This document shows, piece by piece, positions 1 to 5,594 of a stretch of DNA of 6,184 nt. Position 1 is the stretch's first letter, and each line of letters opens with the position of its first letter. The position numbers and the translations under genes were made by a program. The DNA is taken from the NCBI GenBank assembly GCA_017621905.1, contig JAGASC010000317.1, positions 1-6,184 of the forward strand, given 5' to 3'. Origin of the DNA: Roseburia sp. Its GTDB lineage: Bacteria > Bacillota > Clostridia > Lachnospirales > Lachnospiraceae. The notes below the pieces were generated by a model that was given only the letters and a program-made list of their open reading frames with translations, was not told the origin of the DNA and did no database searches.

Positions 1-2
1 AT

Positions 3-1859
3 GCGGCGCAAAACATAGAGGAAGATGCAAAGATTCTTGTGCTCTGGGGCATCGGCGATCATGGCGGCGGGCCTTCCAGAGTGGATATGGAAAAGATTGG
101 AGAATACATAGAGGCACATCCGGAACTTGCGATCAAACATTCTTTCTGCGAAGAGTATTTTTCGAAGGTGGATATTTCAAAATTAAGAACCTTGTCAGAG
201 TCTATCGTTCACTGTATGGTGGGATGCTATACCTCAATGGTAAGAATCAAACAGGCACATCGTAAGTTGGAGAATGAACTTTCCCTGTGCGAAAAAATGC
301 TGGCTGCCAGTGGGGTAGAATATGACAAAAAGATGCTGGAAGAAGCAGAAAAAGCTTTGCTATTCAATGAATTCCATGACATTCTTCCCGGTTCCTGCGT
401 AAAGAAGTCAGAAGAAGACGCTTTGCGGCTTATGGGTTACGGCGGGGAGATTGCGAACCGTTATTGTATGAAAGCATTTTTCCGCCTCTGCGAAGGACAG
501 CCGGAAGGAAAAAGCGGAGAAATTCCCGTGCTGGTGTTCAATCCACACCCATATCCCATTGAACAGGAAATCAGCGTGGAGTTCATGTTAGAAGACCAGA
601 ACTGGAACATCGAGGTCACTACAGTAAAAGTACGTGACGAGAAGGGCAATGATTTACCGGTCCAGAACGAGAAAGAAGATAGTATGATACATCTCGACTG
701 GCGCAAGCGTATCTGTTTTCGGGCAGCATTAGAGCCAATGAGCATGAACCGCTTTGACTGTGAGCTCATCCGTATGCCCGGCGATGTAAGAGAGATACAG
801 AAGTGCCAGGAGAATGAGGAGCATTTTATTTTCAAAAATGAGCGCATGGAAGTTTTGATTAGTAAAAAAACGGGACTTCTGGATCGTTTCTGTGTGGATG
901 GCGTGGATCAGCTGAATAAGAACAGCGGAAAGATTCGGGTATATAAAGACAACGAAGACCCCTGGGGAATGACGGTAGACGGTTTTTATGATTGTATCGG
1001 AGAATTTACACTTGTTTCAAAGGAAGAAGCAAACCATTTTAATGGCTATCCGGAGCAGGAAATTGAGAATGTAAGACTGATCGAAAACGGAGACGTGCGC
1101 GCAAAAGTGCAGGCAATTATGCGACACGCAGATTCCTTCGCTGTTGTGACGTACACGATACCAAAGCACGATACCTATGTAGATATGAAAATGAAGGTGT
1201 TTTCCAATGACGCGAATCGCCTGTATAAACTATCTTTTGATACCGTATATGGTGGTGCATTCATGGGACAGTCTGCCTTTGGCACGGAAGAAAACATGAA
1301 TAAGGAAGAAAAAGAAGTTACCTATCAGAAATGGTGTGCACTCACAGAGGGAGAAAATGGTTTTGCTGTTTTGAATAAGGGAACTTACGGTGGAAGTGCC
1401 AAGGATAATATGTTGAACATCACCCTTCTTCGAACGCCAATCTATGCAGCACATCCGATTCCGGACCGACCCATTTCCGACCCGGACCGCTGCCATGACC
1501 GTATAGATATGGGAGAGCGGGAATTTGAGTATAGACTGACTTGTGATATGGCAAAAGTAGATGCTTTGGCAGAGATGTACAACCAGCCTGTTTATGCGCT
1601 TACTTTCTTCCCCTCAGGACAGGGAGAAAAACAGGATACCACGGTTTTGCTTGACAGTGAAGAAATCATTCTTACCGCATACAAGAAGGTTGAAGGTGGC
1701 AGGCTGGTACGGCTGTTTCATGCGAAGAGCGGTGAAAAGACAGCGGAGCTTTCCATCAGCGGAAAGAAATTTGTGATAAGCTTTGGTTCCTATGAGGTGA
1801 AGACTTTTGTTTTCGATGGCAATGAGCTTAGAGAAACGGATATGTTGGGAATGTCTTGA
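3..1859 (+). CDS. GH38 alpha-mannosidase, 5'-partial (C-terminal ~619 residues)
   Basis: This is the C-terminal part of a glycoside hydrolase family 38 alpha-mannosidase, a zinc-dependent retaining exo-enzyme that removes alpha-linked mannose. The frame is open from base 3 with no stop, so the gene starts outside the window; the GTG at 39 is an internal valine. Visible in order: a GDHGGGPS motif (about 54-77), typical of the end of the GH38 catalytic barrel; GCYTSMVRIKQAHRKLE (about 222-272), typical of the three-helix middle domain; and FNEFHDILPGS (about 363-395). The His of FHD (375-377) aligns with the zinc-ligand His of GH38 enzymes. The beta-rich C-terminal domain follows from about 525. 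The nucleophile Asp and the other zinc ligands would lie upstream. No signal peptide can be judged. The frame ends intact at TGA 1857-1859, and I see no clear terminator after it. Full-length bacterial members are roughly 850-1050 residues, so about a third is missing. The exact linkage specificity cannot be read from this part. Confidence 0.9.
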   Translation, partial: AAQNIEEDAKILVLWGIGDHGGGPSRVDMEKIGEYIEAHPELAIKHSFCEEYFSKVDISKLRTLSESIVHCMVGCYTSMVRIKQAHRKLENELSLCEKMLAASGVEYDKKMLEEAEKALLFNEFHDILPGSCVKKSEEDALRLMGYGGEIANRYCMKAFFRLCEGQPEGKSGEIPVLVFNPHPYPIEQEISVEFMLEDQNWNIEVTTVKVRDEKGNDLPVQNEKEDSMIHLDWRKRICFRAALEPMSMNRFDCELIRMPGDVREIQKCQENEEHFIFKNERMEVLISKKTGLLDRFCVDGVDQLNKNSGKIRVYKDNEDPWGMTVDGFYDCIGEFTLVSKEEANHFNGYPEQEIENVRLIENGDVRAKVQAIMRHADSFAVVTYTIPKHDTYVDMKMKVFSNDANRLYKLSFDTVYGGAFMGQSAFGTEENMNKEEKEVTYQKWCALTEGENGFAVLNKGTYGGSAKDNMLNITLLRTPIYAAHPIPDRPISDPDRCHDRIDMGEREFEYRLTCDMAKVDALAEMYNQPVYALTFFPSGQGEKQDTTVLLDSEEIILTAYKKVEGGRLVRLFHAKSGEKTAELSISGKKFVISFGSYEVKTFVFDGNELRETDMLGMS

Positions 1860-1981
1860 ATCAGAAACGACACAGTTTTCGCCTATTAAATCATGCTGAG
1901 TCATTGTTGTAACTTTGCAAATCATTGAACAAATGGCTGAAATACAGGCTTTTTTGTGCAAAATAAATAAGAAAGTATTGA

Positions 1982-2594
1982 GAGTTCATATGCTTGAAAC
2001 AACAAATGATAATTATTACAGGAGACCTCGTTTATGGCGAATTTGATGATAAAGGTACTTGTTTACTTGAGCTAATCAAGTTTATGGAGAGTTTTGATAT
2101 TCCATGGGCTCCCGTATTTGGAAATCATGATAATGAAAGTCAAAAAGGCGCTGATTGGCAATGTGAACAACTCGAAAAAGCTGGGAATTGTTTGTTTAGG
2201 CAGCGTACATTGACCGGAAATAGTAATTATGTCTAATCCAATTAACATTGATCAGCTCGTGAATGTAACAGAGGGTGATTTTGGATATCTTGGCAGTGAT
2301 TTGAAAACTGCATGGGATTTGGATGGTTCTGTTTGGCGGGGCTTAAAAAAACTGGGGGTAGATTCTATTTTCGTTGGACACGAACATTGCAACAGTGCGA
2401 GTGTTGTATATGATGGAATACGTTGTCAGTATGGTCTGAAGTCAAGTACCTATGATCGTGCAAATTATATACAAGGGGATGGCACCATTGTAGGTTCTTA
2501 TTCAGAAGCAGGAAAACCGATAATTGGTGGAACGGTCATTGCGCTATCTGAAAAAGATGGTTCCATCAGGGAAGCTTACCATTTTATTTTTTGA
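1982..2594 (+). pseudogene. Calcineurin-like metallophosphoesterase, decayed (N-terminus lost, internal deletion with frameshift)
   Basis: Two overlapping reading frames together make the remains of one calcineurin-like phosphoesterase. The first (open from 1982, first possible start TTG 1994, stop TAA 2234-2236) has MIIITGDLVYGEF with the metal-binding GD, then VFGNHDN with the GNHD motif. The second (ATG 2229 to 2594) has SIFVGHEHCNSAS with the C-terminal GHxH motif, then a typical end with repeated glycine-rich beta strands. The family's first motif (DxH) is missing because an in-frame TGA at 1979-1981 closes the frame. The segment normally lying between GNHD and GHxH, carrying a further metal-ligand His, is much too short. 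An internal deletion at about 2225-2235 also changed frame. No convincing ribosome site precedes either part. An intact protein would hydrolyse phosphoesters with a dinuclear metal centre; this copy cannot form that site. Translational coupling of two fragments is conceivable but would not restore the lost motifs. Confidence 0.8.
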
Positions 2595-2601
2595 ATAACA
2601 T

Positions 2602-2692
2602 AAAAATAAGCTAACCCCAGGGGCAAAGGAATTCTTGGTCTTACGACCTACTCCCATTCGGGAACCCAGCCTTATCCTTCACGAGTTAACTT
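2602..2692 (-). ncRNA. Candidate structured small RNA, about 91 nt, family not recognised
   Basis: Read on the minus strand, 2692 down to 2608 folds into a compact branched RNA. P1 is 10 bp (2692-2683 with 2617-2608). A 5-nt bulge CCCUG (2622-2618) lies on the 3' side. P2 is 8 bp (2682-2675 with 2630-2623). Inside are two hairpins: UCCC-GAAU-GGGA (2663-2652) and GGUC-GUAA-GACC (2648-2637), the latter with a GNRA loop. The bulge CCC can pair with GGG (2667-2665) in the multiloop as a pseudoknot. Four pairs in P1/P2 are G-U on the minus strand and would be A-C mismatches on the plus strand, which fixes the RNA strand. A U-tract (2606-2602) follows the closing stem. A near-consensus promoter ends 7 nt before the predicted first base. 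It overlaps no intact gene and encodes no ORF that I can see. I do not recognise it as a known riboswitch or housekeeping RNA. An omega-type (HEARO-like) or transposon RNA remnant is an alternative, but no iscB gene is near. Confidence 0.6.
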
Positions 2693-2698
2693 GATTGG

Positions 2699-2726
2699 AG
2701 TATAACACATACAGAAGAATTGTCAA
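2699..2726 (-). promoter_or_regulatory. Sigma-A type promoter for the small RNA
   Basis: On the minus strand TTGACA (2726-2721, perfect -35) is followed by a 16-bp spacer and TATACT (2704-2699, five of six for -10). Upstream of -35 the minus strand is A/T-rich with T-runs, as in an UP element. The expected start, about 7 nt after the -10, falls at 2692, which is exactly the first base of the closing stem of the RNA. It is one of the best-matched promoters in the window. Confidence 0.7.
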
Positions 2727-2903
2727 TCATTAAAATTGCACAAAAAGTATATTACATCATGGATGTTCCATTTATCAACCGATATACAATGAAAATACGG
2801 AAATAAGCGAGCATTGCCCCAAAATCTAATTGGGCATGTAAAGTCAAATCCGCCGGGGGGAAATACTATTTACGGTGTAACCTCACAGTCGGAGAAAGTC
2901 TGA

Positions 2904-3086
2904 ATTGATTGCCAGAACGGTGGCCATAATTTGGTTCGCACAACAAGAGTTTTCTTTTTTGAGGAGCAAGGGTTTGTATACAGCGATTATGCGGTGATAC
3001 CATTTGATATGGAGAATGTTATAGTGTGTTCCGTAAAGGAAAGCAGAGTAAACGATGACTATGAAGATTTGAGAGGGGAAGGTTAA
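2904..3086 (+). pseudogene. C-terminal coding remnant, family unknown
   Basis: The frame is open from just after a TGA at 2901-2903 to TAA 3084-3086. It encodes about 60 residues that look like real protein rather than chance: RVFFFEEQGFVYSDY, then AVIPFDMENVIVCSV, ending KESRVNDDYEDLRGEG, with a regular alternation of hydrophobic strands and an acidic tail. There is no ATG before 3009 and no ribosome site; only a TTG at 2931 could start it. I infer the 3' end of a gene whose front has been lost. I do not recognise the family. A genuine 51-codon gene from TTG 2931 is a less likely alternative. Confidence 0.35.
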
Positions 3087-3101
3087 TGATAACCTTCCCC
3101 T
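3074..3101 (+). terminator. Perfect 11-bp hairpin at the stop codon of the + remnant
   Basis: AGGGGAAGGTT (3074-3084) and AACCTTCCCCT (3091-3101) form an 11-bp perfect stem with a 6-nt loop (3085-3090), placed across the stop codon of the preceding frame. Position and GC content fit a transcription terminator, but no convincing T-run follows on either strand. Termination efficiency is therefore uncertain; it could instead protect a 3' end. Confidence 0.45.
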
Positions 3102-3139
3102 GCTTGATACTGTGACGGTGAATGTCCAATGAATAAATT

Positions 3140-3156
3140 ACGCTCCGCCAGAGCAT
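3140..3156 (-). terminator. Weak terminator-like hairpin after the reductase-like remnant
   Basis: On the minus strand AUGCUC (3156-3151) pairs with GAGCGU (3145-3140) around a 5-nt loop. The stem begins at the stop codon of the minus-strand remnant and is followed by an A/T-rich stretch (AATTTATTC). The stem is short and the T-run interrupted, so this is a tentative call. Confidence 0.3.
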
Positions 3157-3350
3157 TAATAACCTTTCAAAGTATCGTCAATAATATGCTTGTTCCGAAT
3201 CCCTTTTTCCTTCAGCATGATCCGGGTGGAATCAATCACAACCGGTGAACCAGAGGTAAAGTAGTAAGCACTGTTGCCATACTTTACTGCCAGCTCCGCC
3301 AATTTACTCTGCGTCTCTTCAACGGATCGTGTTTTATATAGAGTCATCAT
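3156..3350 (-). pseudogene. Remnant resembling the C-terminus of a ferredoxin/flavin reductase NAD-binding domain
   Basis: A 64-codon frame (ATG 3350 to TAA 3156) ends SAYYFTSGSPVVIDSTRIML, then KEKGIRNKHIIDDTLKGY. That layout (aromatic strand, small-residue GSP loop, helix, 'GI' turn, final strand, terminal GY) resembles the last beta-alpha unit of ferredoxin-NADP(H)-type reductases, where this region contacts NAD(P)H. The frame stays open upstream to about 3431, with in-frame residues such as YPNSYYLFEEEIDRIVLNN, but has no ribosome site at 3350. The sequence before the GSP loop is too short to hold a full NAD-binding domain, so the call rests on about 38 residues. The IS element sits at 3407, but joining its two flanks gives an in-frame stop at 5419-5417. 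The gene was therefore probably already broken before the insertion. A short unrelated protein cannot be excluded. Confidence 0.4.
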
Positions 3351-3402
3351 AGAATTGTTCAGGACAATCCTGTCAATTTCTTCTTCAAATAAATAATAGC
3401 TG

Positions 3403-3444
3403 TTAGGATAACAAGCGGGAATCCTCGGTTATTCAATTGCCGAG
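3403..3444 (+). promoter_or_regulatory. Left end: TTAG target motif, guide and subterminal hairpin
   Basis: TTAG (3403-3406) is the predicted insertion target in flanking DNA. Seventeen bases of left end follow, closing with the guide AATC (3420-3423). The imperfect hairpin then follows, CTCGG (3424-3428) with CCGAG (3440-3444), plus a T-G pair inside. TnpA of this family binds such hairpins in single-stranded DNA and nicks beside the target motif. The pairing rule used is inferred from IS608. Confidence 0.6.
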
Positions 3445-3458
3445 ATGAAAGCGTCACC

Positions 3459-3540
3459 ATGTGCGTATCCGCACGTTTATTTATGTGATTGATGTGCGTG
3501 TCCGCACAACTGTTTTTTCTACGCATGTGCGTATCCGCAC
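3459..3540 (+). repeat. Three-copy palindromic repeat, 33-bp period, in the left end
   Basis: The 16-mer ATGTGCGTRTCCGCAC occurs at 3459-3474, 3492-3507 and 3525-3540, exactly 33 bp apart, with one A/G difference in copy 2. Each copy contains the inverted repeat GTGCG/CGCAC around a 4-base centre and can form a small hairpin. The 17-bp spacers are unrelated to each other. The array lies between the end hairpin and the tnpA promoter, which suggests transposase or regulator binding sites. It also reads in frame with tnpA as a repeated VR(I/V)RT peptide, but lies upstream of the likely promoter. Confidence 0.85.
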
Positions 3541-3617
3541 ACTTATGACATGGCGATATCTCGTCTCATCTTTTTATTATATTATGCCACGATATCGAAA
3601 GTATGTTCGAAAATATG

Positions 3618-3646
3618 TTGCTATTTTTGGCTCTCTGTGGTATACT
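3618..3646 (+). promoter_or_regulatory. Probable tnpA promoter
   Basis: TTGCTA (3618-3623) and TATACT (3641-3646) are separated by 17 bp, giving four and five of six consensus bases. Initiation about 7 nt downstream would fall at or beside the ATG at 3653, so the transcript may have essentially no leader. No Shine-Dalgarno sequence is seen before that ATG, which fits low, leaderless translation of the transposase. Confidence 0.5.
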
Positions 3647-3652
3647 ATATGC

Positions 3653-4063
3653 ATGAAAGAAAATCTTATACATGCAAGGACCTGCGTATATAATATAAAC
3701 TACCATGTGGTCTGGTCAGTGAAGTACCGCAGGAAAGTTATCACTGATGAAATGGAGCAGACTATGCGCCAGTGGGCGATAGAAATCGGTGAGGAAAAGG
3801 GCTTCACCGTCCACCTGTTCGAAGCCGGGGAAAAAGACCACATCCACTGTTTCGTATCTGCTCCGCCCAAGGTATCTGTCTCATATATCGTAAAGATGCT
3901 TAAGGGTATTATCGGAAGATACGCCTTCCAGAAATACCCTGACCTCCGGAAATCTTTGTGGAAAGGAGAATTGTGGAACCATTCCTATTATGTCGAGACG
4001 ATAGGAAGCGTTTCAGAGGAGAACATCCGCAGATATATTGAGAAACAGACCAAATCGTACTAA
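3653..4063 (+). CDS. tnpA: IS200/IS605 transposase TnpA (HUH/Y1 single-strand transposase), 136 aa
   Basis: TnpA cuts and joins single-stranded DNA at the element's hairpin ends through a covalent 5'-phosphotyrosine, working as a dimer during lagging-strand synthesis. The signature is complete: an N-terminal strand with YNINYHVVWSVKYRRKVI (residues 13-30), the HUH metal-binding pair His63-Ile-His65 in DHIHCF, a WNHSYYVETIG motif (109-118), and the catalytic-helix Tyr128 in RRYIEKQ. Length is normal for the family (about 130-155 aa). ATG 3653 was chosen because family members begin close to this point. The frame is open upstream to GTG 3461, but that would add 64 residues encoded by the 33-bp repeat array and the promoter. 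No Shine-Dalgarno precedes 3653. It is followed after 20 bp by tnpB on the same strand, presumably one transcript. All key residues are present, so it is probably active. Confidence 0.93.
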   Translation: MKENLIHARTCVYNINYHVVWSVKYRRKVITDEMEQTMRQWAIEIGEEKGFTVHLFEAGEKDHIHCFVSAPPKVSVSYIVKMLKGIIGRYAFQKYPDLRKSLWKGELWNHSYYVETIGSVSEENIRRYIEKQTKSY

Positions 4064-4083
4064 ACATTGGAAAGGGTGAGGAC

Positions 4084-5307
4084 ATGCTGCTTTCAAGAAA
4101 AGAAGTATTTATGCCCACAGCAGAACAGCAGAAGATTCTCGATTCCATGGGCTACGCAGCTTATAAACTGTGGAACGTTGCCAATTACGAGAAAAGGAAC
4201 TACAAAGAAATGGGAATGGAGAAGTTCCCGGACTGGTATGATCAGAAGAAGCGTTTGAAGGAGAACTTCTTTTATAAGAACCTTCCCTCCCAGACCGCCC
4301 AGGATGTATTGCAACAGTTACAGGAGGCGTGGAAAAGTTTTTTTACACTTCAAAAGACTGGTGGTGTGCAAAATCCCAGACCGCCAAGATTCCGCAAAGA
4401 CAAGATGGATATCACATTTTTGAAGGATGCCATCCGCCAGGAAAATCATTCTGTGCGCCTTACAATCCCGAAGCAGTTAAAACAATATCTGAAGGAACAG
4501 GGCGTGGATGCCAATTATCTCTATCTGAAAACAAAACGGTTTTCAGACATCCAAATCCGGGAGCTTCAGATAAAATTCAGTGAGGGGAAGTATACAGCAA
4601 TCGCCGTATATGAGGAAAAAGACGTTCCGTTGATGGAAGAGAACGGACATTATCTTTCCATTGACTTGGGAATCAAGAACACCATGGCCTGTTATGACAG
4701 CAACGGTAAGACATTTCTGCTGAACGGGTATCTGAATATTACTCATTATTATGATAAGAAGATAGCTTATTATCAGGGAATCAGAGACAGCCAGCAGTCT
4801 GCCATGGGAATCCAATATCCGAAAAAGTCAGCAAGGGTATGTGCTCTTTATAAGAAAAAGAAGGATTGCGTGGTGGATTATATCCATAAGGCGACACGAT
4901 ATGTGGCAGACTACTGCCATCAGGAAGGAATCGCAACAGTAGTAATAGGAGACATCAAGGGAATCCGGAAAGACAAAAATATCGGGCGGTTGAACCAACA
5001 GTTACATGCACTGCCGTATGCACAGCTCATCCAGAAGCTGGAATACAAGCTAAGGAGATATGGAATCCGTCTGATCTGTCAGAAAGAAAGTTATAGCAGT
5101 CAGTGCAGTCCACACAGTGAGAAAGTGGATAAGCACTGTGCACAGAAAGGGAACCGGAAGAGTCGCGGCTTATATATGGATGGAAAGCAGATATATAATG
5201 CAGATTGTGTAGGAGCATATAATATCCTGCGTTTGTACCTGCAGGAAAAAAGATTTCCGTTCCCGGAGGTAAAAGAGCTTAATAGCCCGGTAAAAGTATC
5301 TGTGTAA
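4084..5307 (+). CDS. tnpB: TnpB RNA-guided nuclease family protein (OrfB_IS605), 407 aa, relocated RuvC-II residue
   Basis: TnpB proteins bind an RNA from the right end of their element and cut DNA beside the element's target motif, favouring its retention; they are the ancestors of Cas12. Seen here: an N-terminal RLLSRKEVF-like opening (actual start MLLSRKEVFMPTAEQQKIL), a helical and beta-rich recognition half, RuvC-I Asp194 in SIDLGIKNT, RuvC-III Asp374 in YNADCVGAYNI, and the RGLY segment (361-364) before it. At the usual RuvC-II position the sequence is VVIGDIKGI, with Gly289 where most TnpBs have Glu. Glu335 in QKESYSSQCSP is the likely substitute, as in TnpB lineages with ESYTS-type motifs. 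The zinc ribbon is degenerate: Cys341 and Cys352 remain, with no paired CxxC. The start has a reasonable ribosome site (AGGGTGAGG, 4073-4081). Length is normal. Nuclease activity is inferred, not certain. Confidence 0.92.
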   Translation: MLLSRKEVFMPTAEQQKILDSMGYAAYKLWNVANYEKRNYKEMGMEKFPDWYDQKKRLKENFFYKNLPSQTAQDVLQQLQEAWKSFFTLQKTGGVQNPRPPRFRKDKMDITFLKDAIRQENHSVRLTIPKQLKQYLKEQGVDANYLYLKTKRFSDIQIRELQIKFSEGKYTAIAVYEEKDVPLMEENGHYLSIDLGIKNTMACYDSNGKTFLLNGYLNITHYYDKKIAYYQGIRDSQQSAMGIQYPKKSARVCALYKKKKDCVVDYIHKATRYVADYCHQEGIATVVIGDIKGIRKDKNIGRLNQQLHALPYAQLIQKLEYKLRRYGIRLICQKESYSSQCSPHSEKVDKHCAQKGNRKSRGLYMDGKQIYNADCVGAYNILRLYLQEKRFPFPEVKELNSPVKVSV

Positions 5308-5409
5308 GTCCGACAGGACTAGCAGTAGTGGGCGCATGGACCGCCCGTTATGGTAGCGCCGGAAGGCGCGGCATATAGATGCTCGGTAATTCATTGCCGA
5401 GTAGTTCAC
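5305..5409 (+). ncRNA. Predicted omega/right-end RNA scaffold for TnpB
   Basis: Directly at the tnpB stop begins a dense run of hairpins ending at the element's right end. They are AGTCC/GGACT (5307-5311, 5316-5320, loop GACA); a 9-bp stem with two G-U pairs (5326-5334 with 5342-5350); GCGCC/GGCGC with GGAA loop (5356-5369); and CTCGG/CCGAG (5382-5401). TnpB guide RNAs are made from exactly this place, usually starting inside the 3' part of tnpB, so the true 5' end is probably upstream of 5305. The guide would be the flanking DNA from 5410 on. The fold is seen in the sequence; the function is inferred from the family. Confidence 0.7.
5382..5409 (+). promoter_or_regulatory. Right-end hairpin and TCAC cleavage site
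   Basis: CTCGG (5382-5386) and CCGAG (5397-5401) mirror the left-end hairpin, with the same stem and a similar A/T loop. The guide GATG (5378-5381) precedes it and TCAC (5406-5409) follows. By the IS608 pairing rule these match each other, placing the last base of the element at 5409. Confidence 0.6.
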
Positions 5410-5493
5410 CAGAATGTTAATGTGAAGATGAACAAATGAGACAATACTTTTACTAAGGGAGAAGTCACCGCTTTCCTTTTTTTGATGAAGCGT

Positions 5494-5525
5494 ACTGTAA
5501 CAGTGAAGGTATCGGAACTGTTACA
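5494..5525 (+). repeat. Operator-like dyad ACTGT/ACAGT in the region before the ATPase gene
   Basis: ACTGTAACAGT (5494-5504) is an 11-bp odd palindrome. Twelve bases later ACTGTTACA (5517-5525) is the perfect inverted copy of TGTAACAGT (5496-5504), giving a 9-bp stem. Three half-sites within 32 bp suggest a repressor site or an RNA hairpin upstream of the ATPase gene. No T-run follows, so it is not a terminator. Confidence 0.45.
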
Positions 5526-5565
5526 ACAAGGGTTCACAGAAACAAACACGAAGCAAGAAGAATTG

Positions 5566-5594
5566 TTGTATTTTCACAAAAAATCCGTTATACT
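5566..5594 (+). promoter_or_regulatory. Possible promoter of the AAA-ATPase-like gene
   Basis: TTGTAT (5566-5571) and TATACT (5589-5594) are 17 bp apart, with the -10 lying inside the left arm of the terminator hairpin. Initiation would be near 5601, giving a short leader of about 43 nt that carries AGGAGG and only the right arm of the hairpin. Transcripts started here would thus escape termination, while read-through from upstream would be stopped. The -35 match is poor. Confidence 0.4.

Larger units (their letters stand above)
2595..3155. other. Stretch without an intact protein gene
   Basis: No intact protein-coding gene is visible between the phosphoesterase remnant and the minus-strand reductase-like remnant. 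The stretch holds the minus-strand small RNA gene and its promoter (2602-2726), an apparently featureless and AT-rich part (2727-2815), a GC-richer patch around 2845-2925 with only weak hairpins, and the end of a broken reading frame (2904-3086). Two hairpins close the converging remnants at 3074-3101 and 3140-3156. Confidence 0.6.
3407..5409 (+). mobile_element. IS200/IS605-family insertion sequence with tnpA and tnpB (2003 bp)
   Basis: A complete-looking element carries a Y1 HUH transposase gene and a tnpB gene in tandem, bounded by matching subterminal hairpins with CTCGG/CCGAG stems (3424-3444 and 5382-5401). As the family predicts, there are no terminal inverted repeats and no target duplication. 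Ends were placed by applying, from memory, the IS608 guide/cleavage pairing rule. The left guide AATC just before the hairpin predicts a TTNG cleavage motif, and TTAG occurs at 3403-3406. The right guide GATG predicts TCNC, and TCAC occurs at 5406-5409. The element would then span 3407-5409 with TTAG as retained left flank. Gene identity is firm; the exact ends are inferred. Confidence 0.8.

Noticed and set aside
39..41. GTG at 39 as the mannosidase start
   Set aside because: The frame is open to the window edge and the GDHGGGPS motif is internal to GH38 proteins, so this is a mid-gene valine.
461..847. Long antisense frames within the mannosidase and tnpB genes
   Set aside because: They show no recognisable motifs and are explained as shadows of the well-supported + strand genes.
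2602..2692. Assignment of the small RNA to the HEARO/IscB omega-RNA family
   Set aside because: There is no IscB gene nearby and I cannot recall the consensus well enough to claim a match; left as unassigned.
2759..2806. 15-codon frame beginning MDVPFINRYTMKI, reminiscent of the start of Tn916-type excisionases (DIPxxxRYTLTI)
   Set aside because: Only about 12 residues match by eye, the frame stops at once, and no helix-turn-helix follows in any frame.
2845..2925. Possible structured RNA (GGAGAAAGTC resembling an RNase P conserved stretch)
   Set aside because: The surrounding RNase P helices and other conserved segments are absent and pairing is weak.
3459..3540. Short CRISPR array (three repeats, two spacers)
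   Set aside because: Repeat is only 16 bp with 17-bp spacers, below CRISPR sizes; it lies inside an IS left end and no cas gene is present.
3461..3652. N-terminal extension of TnpA from GTG 3461
   Set aside because: The added 64 residues come from the 33-bp DNA repeats and the promoter region, and family members start near the ATG at 3653.
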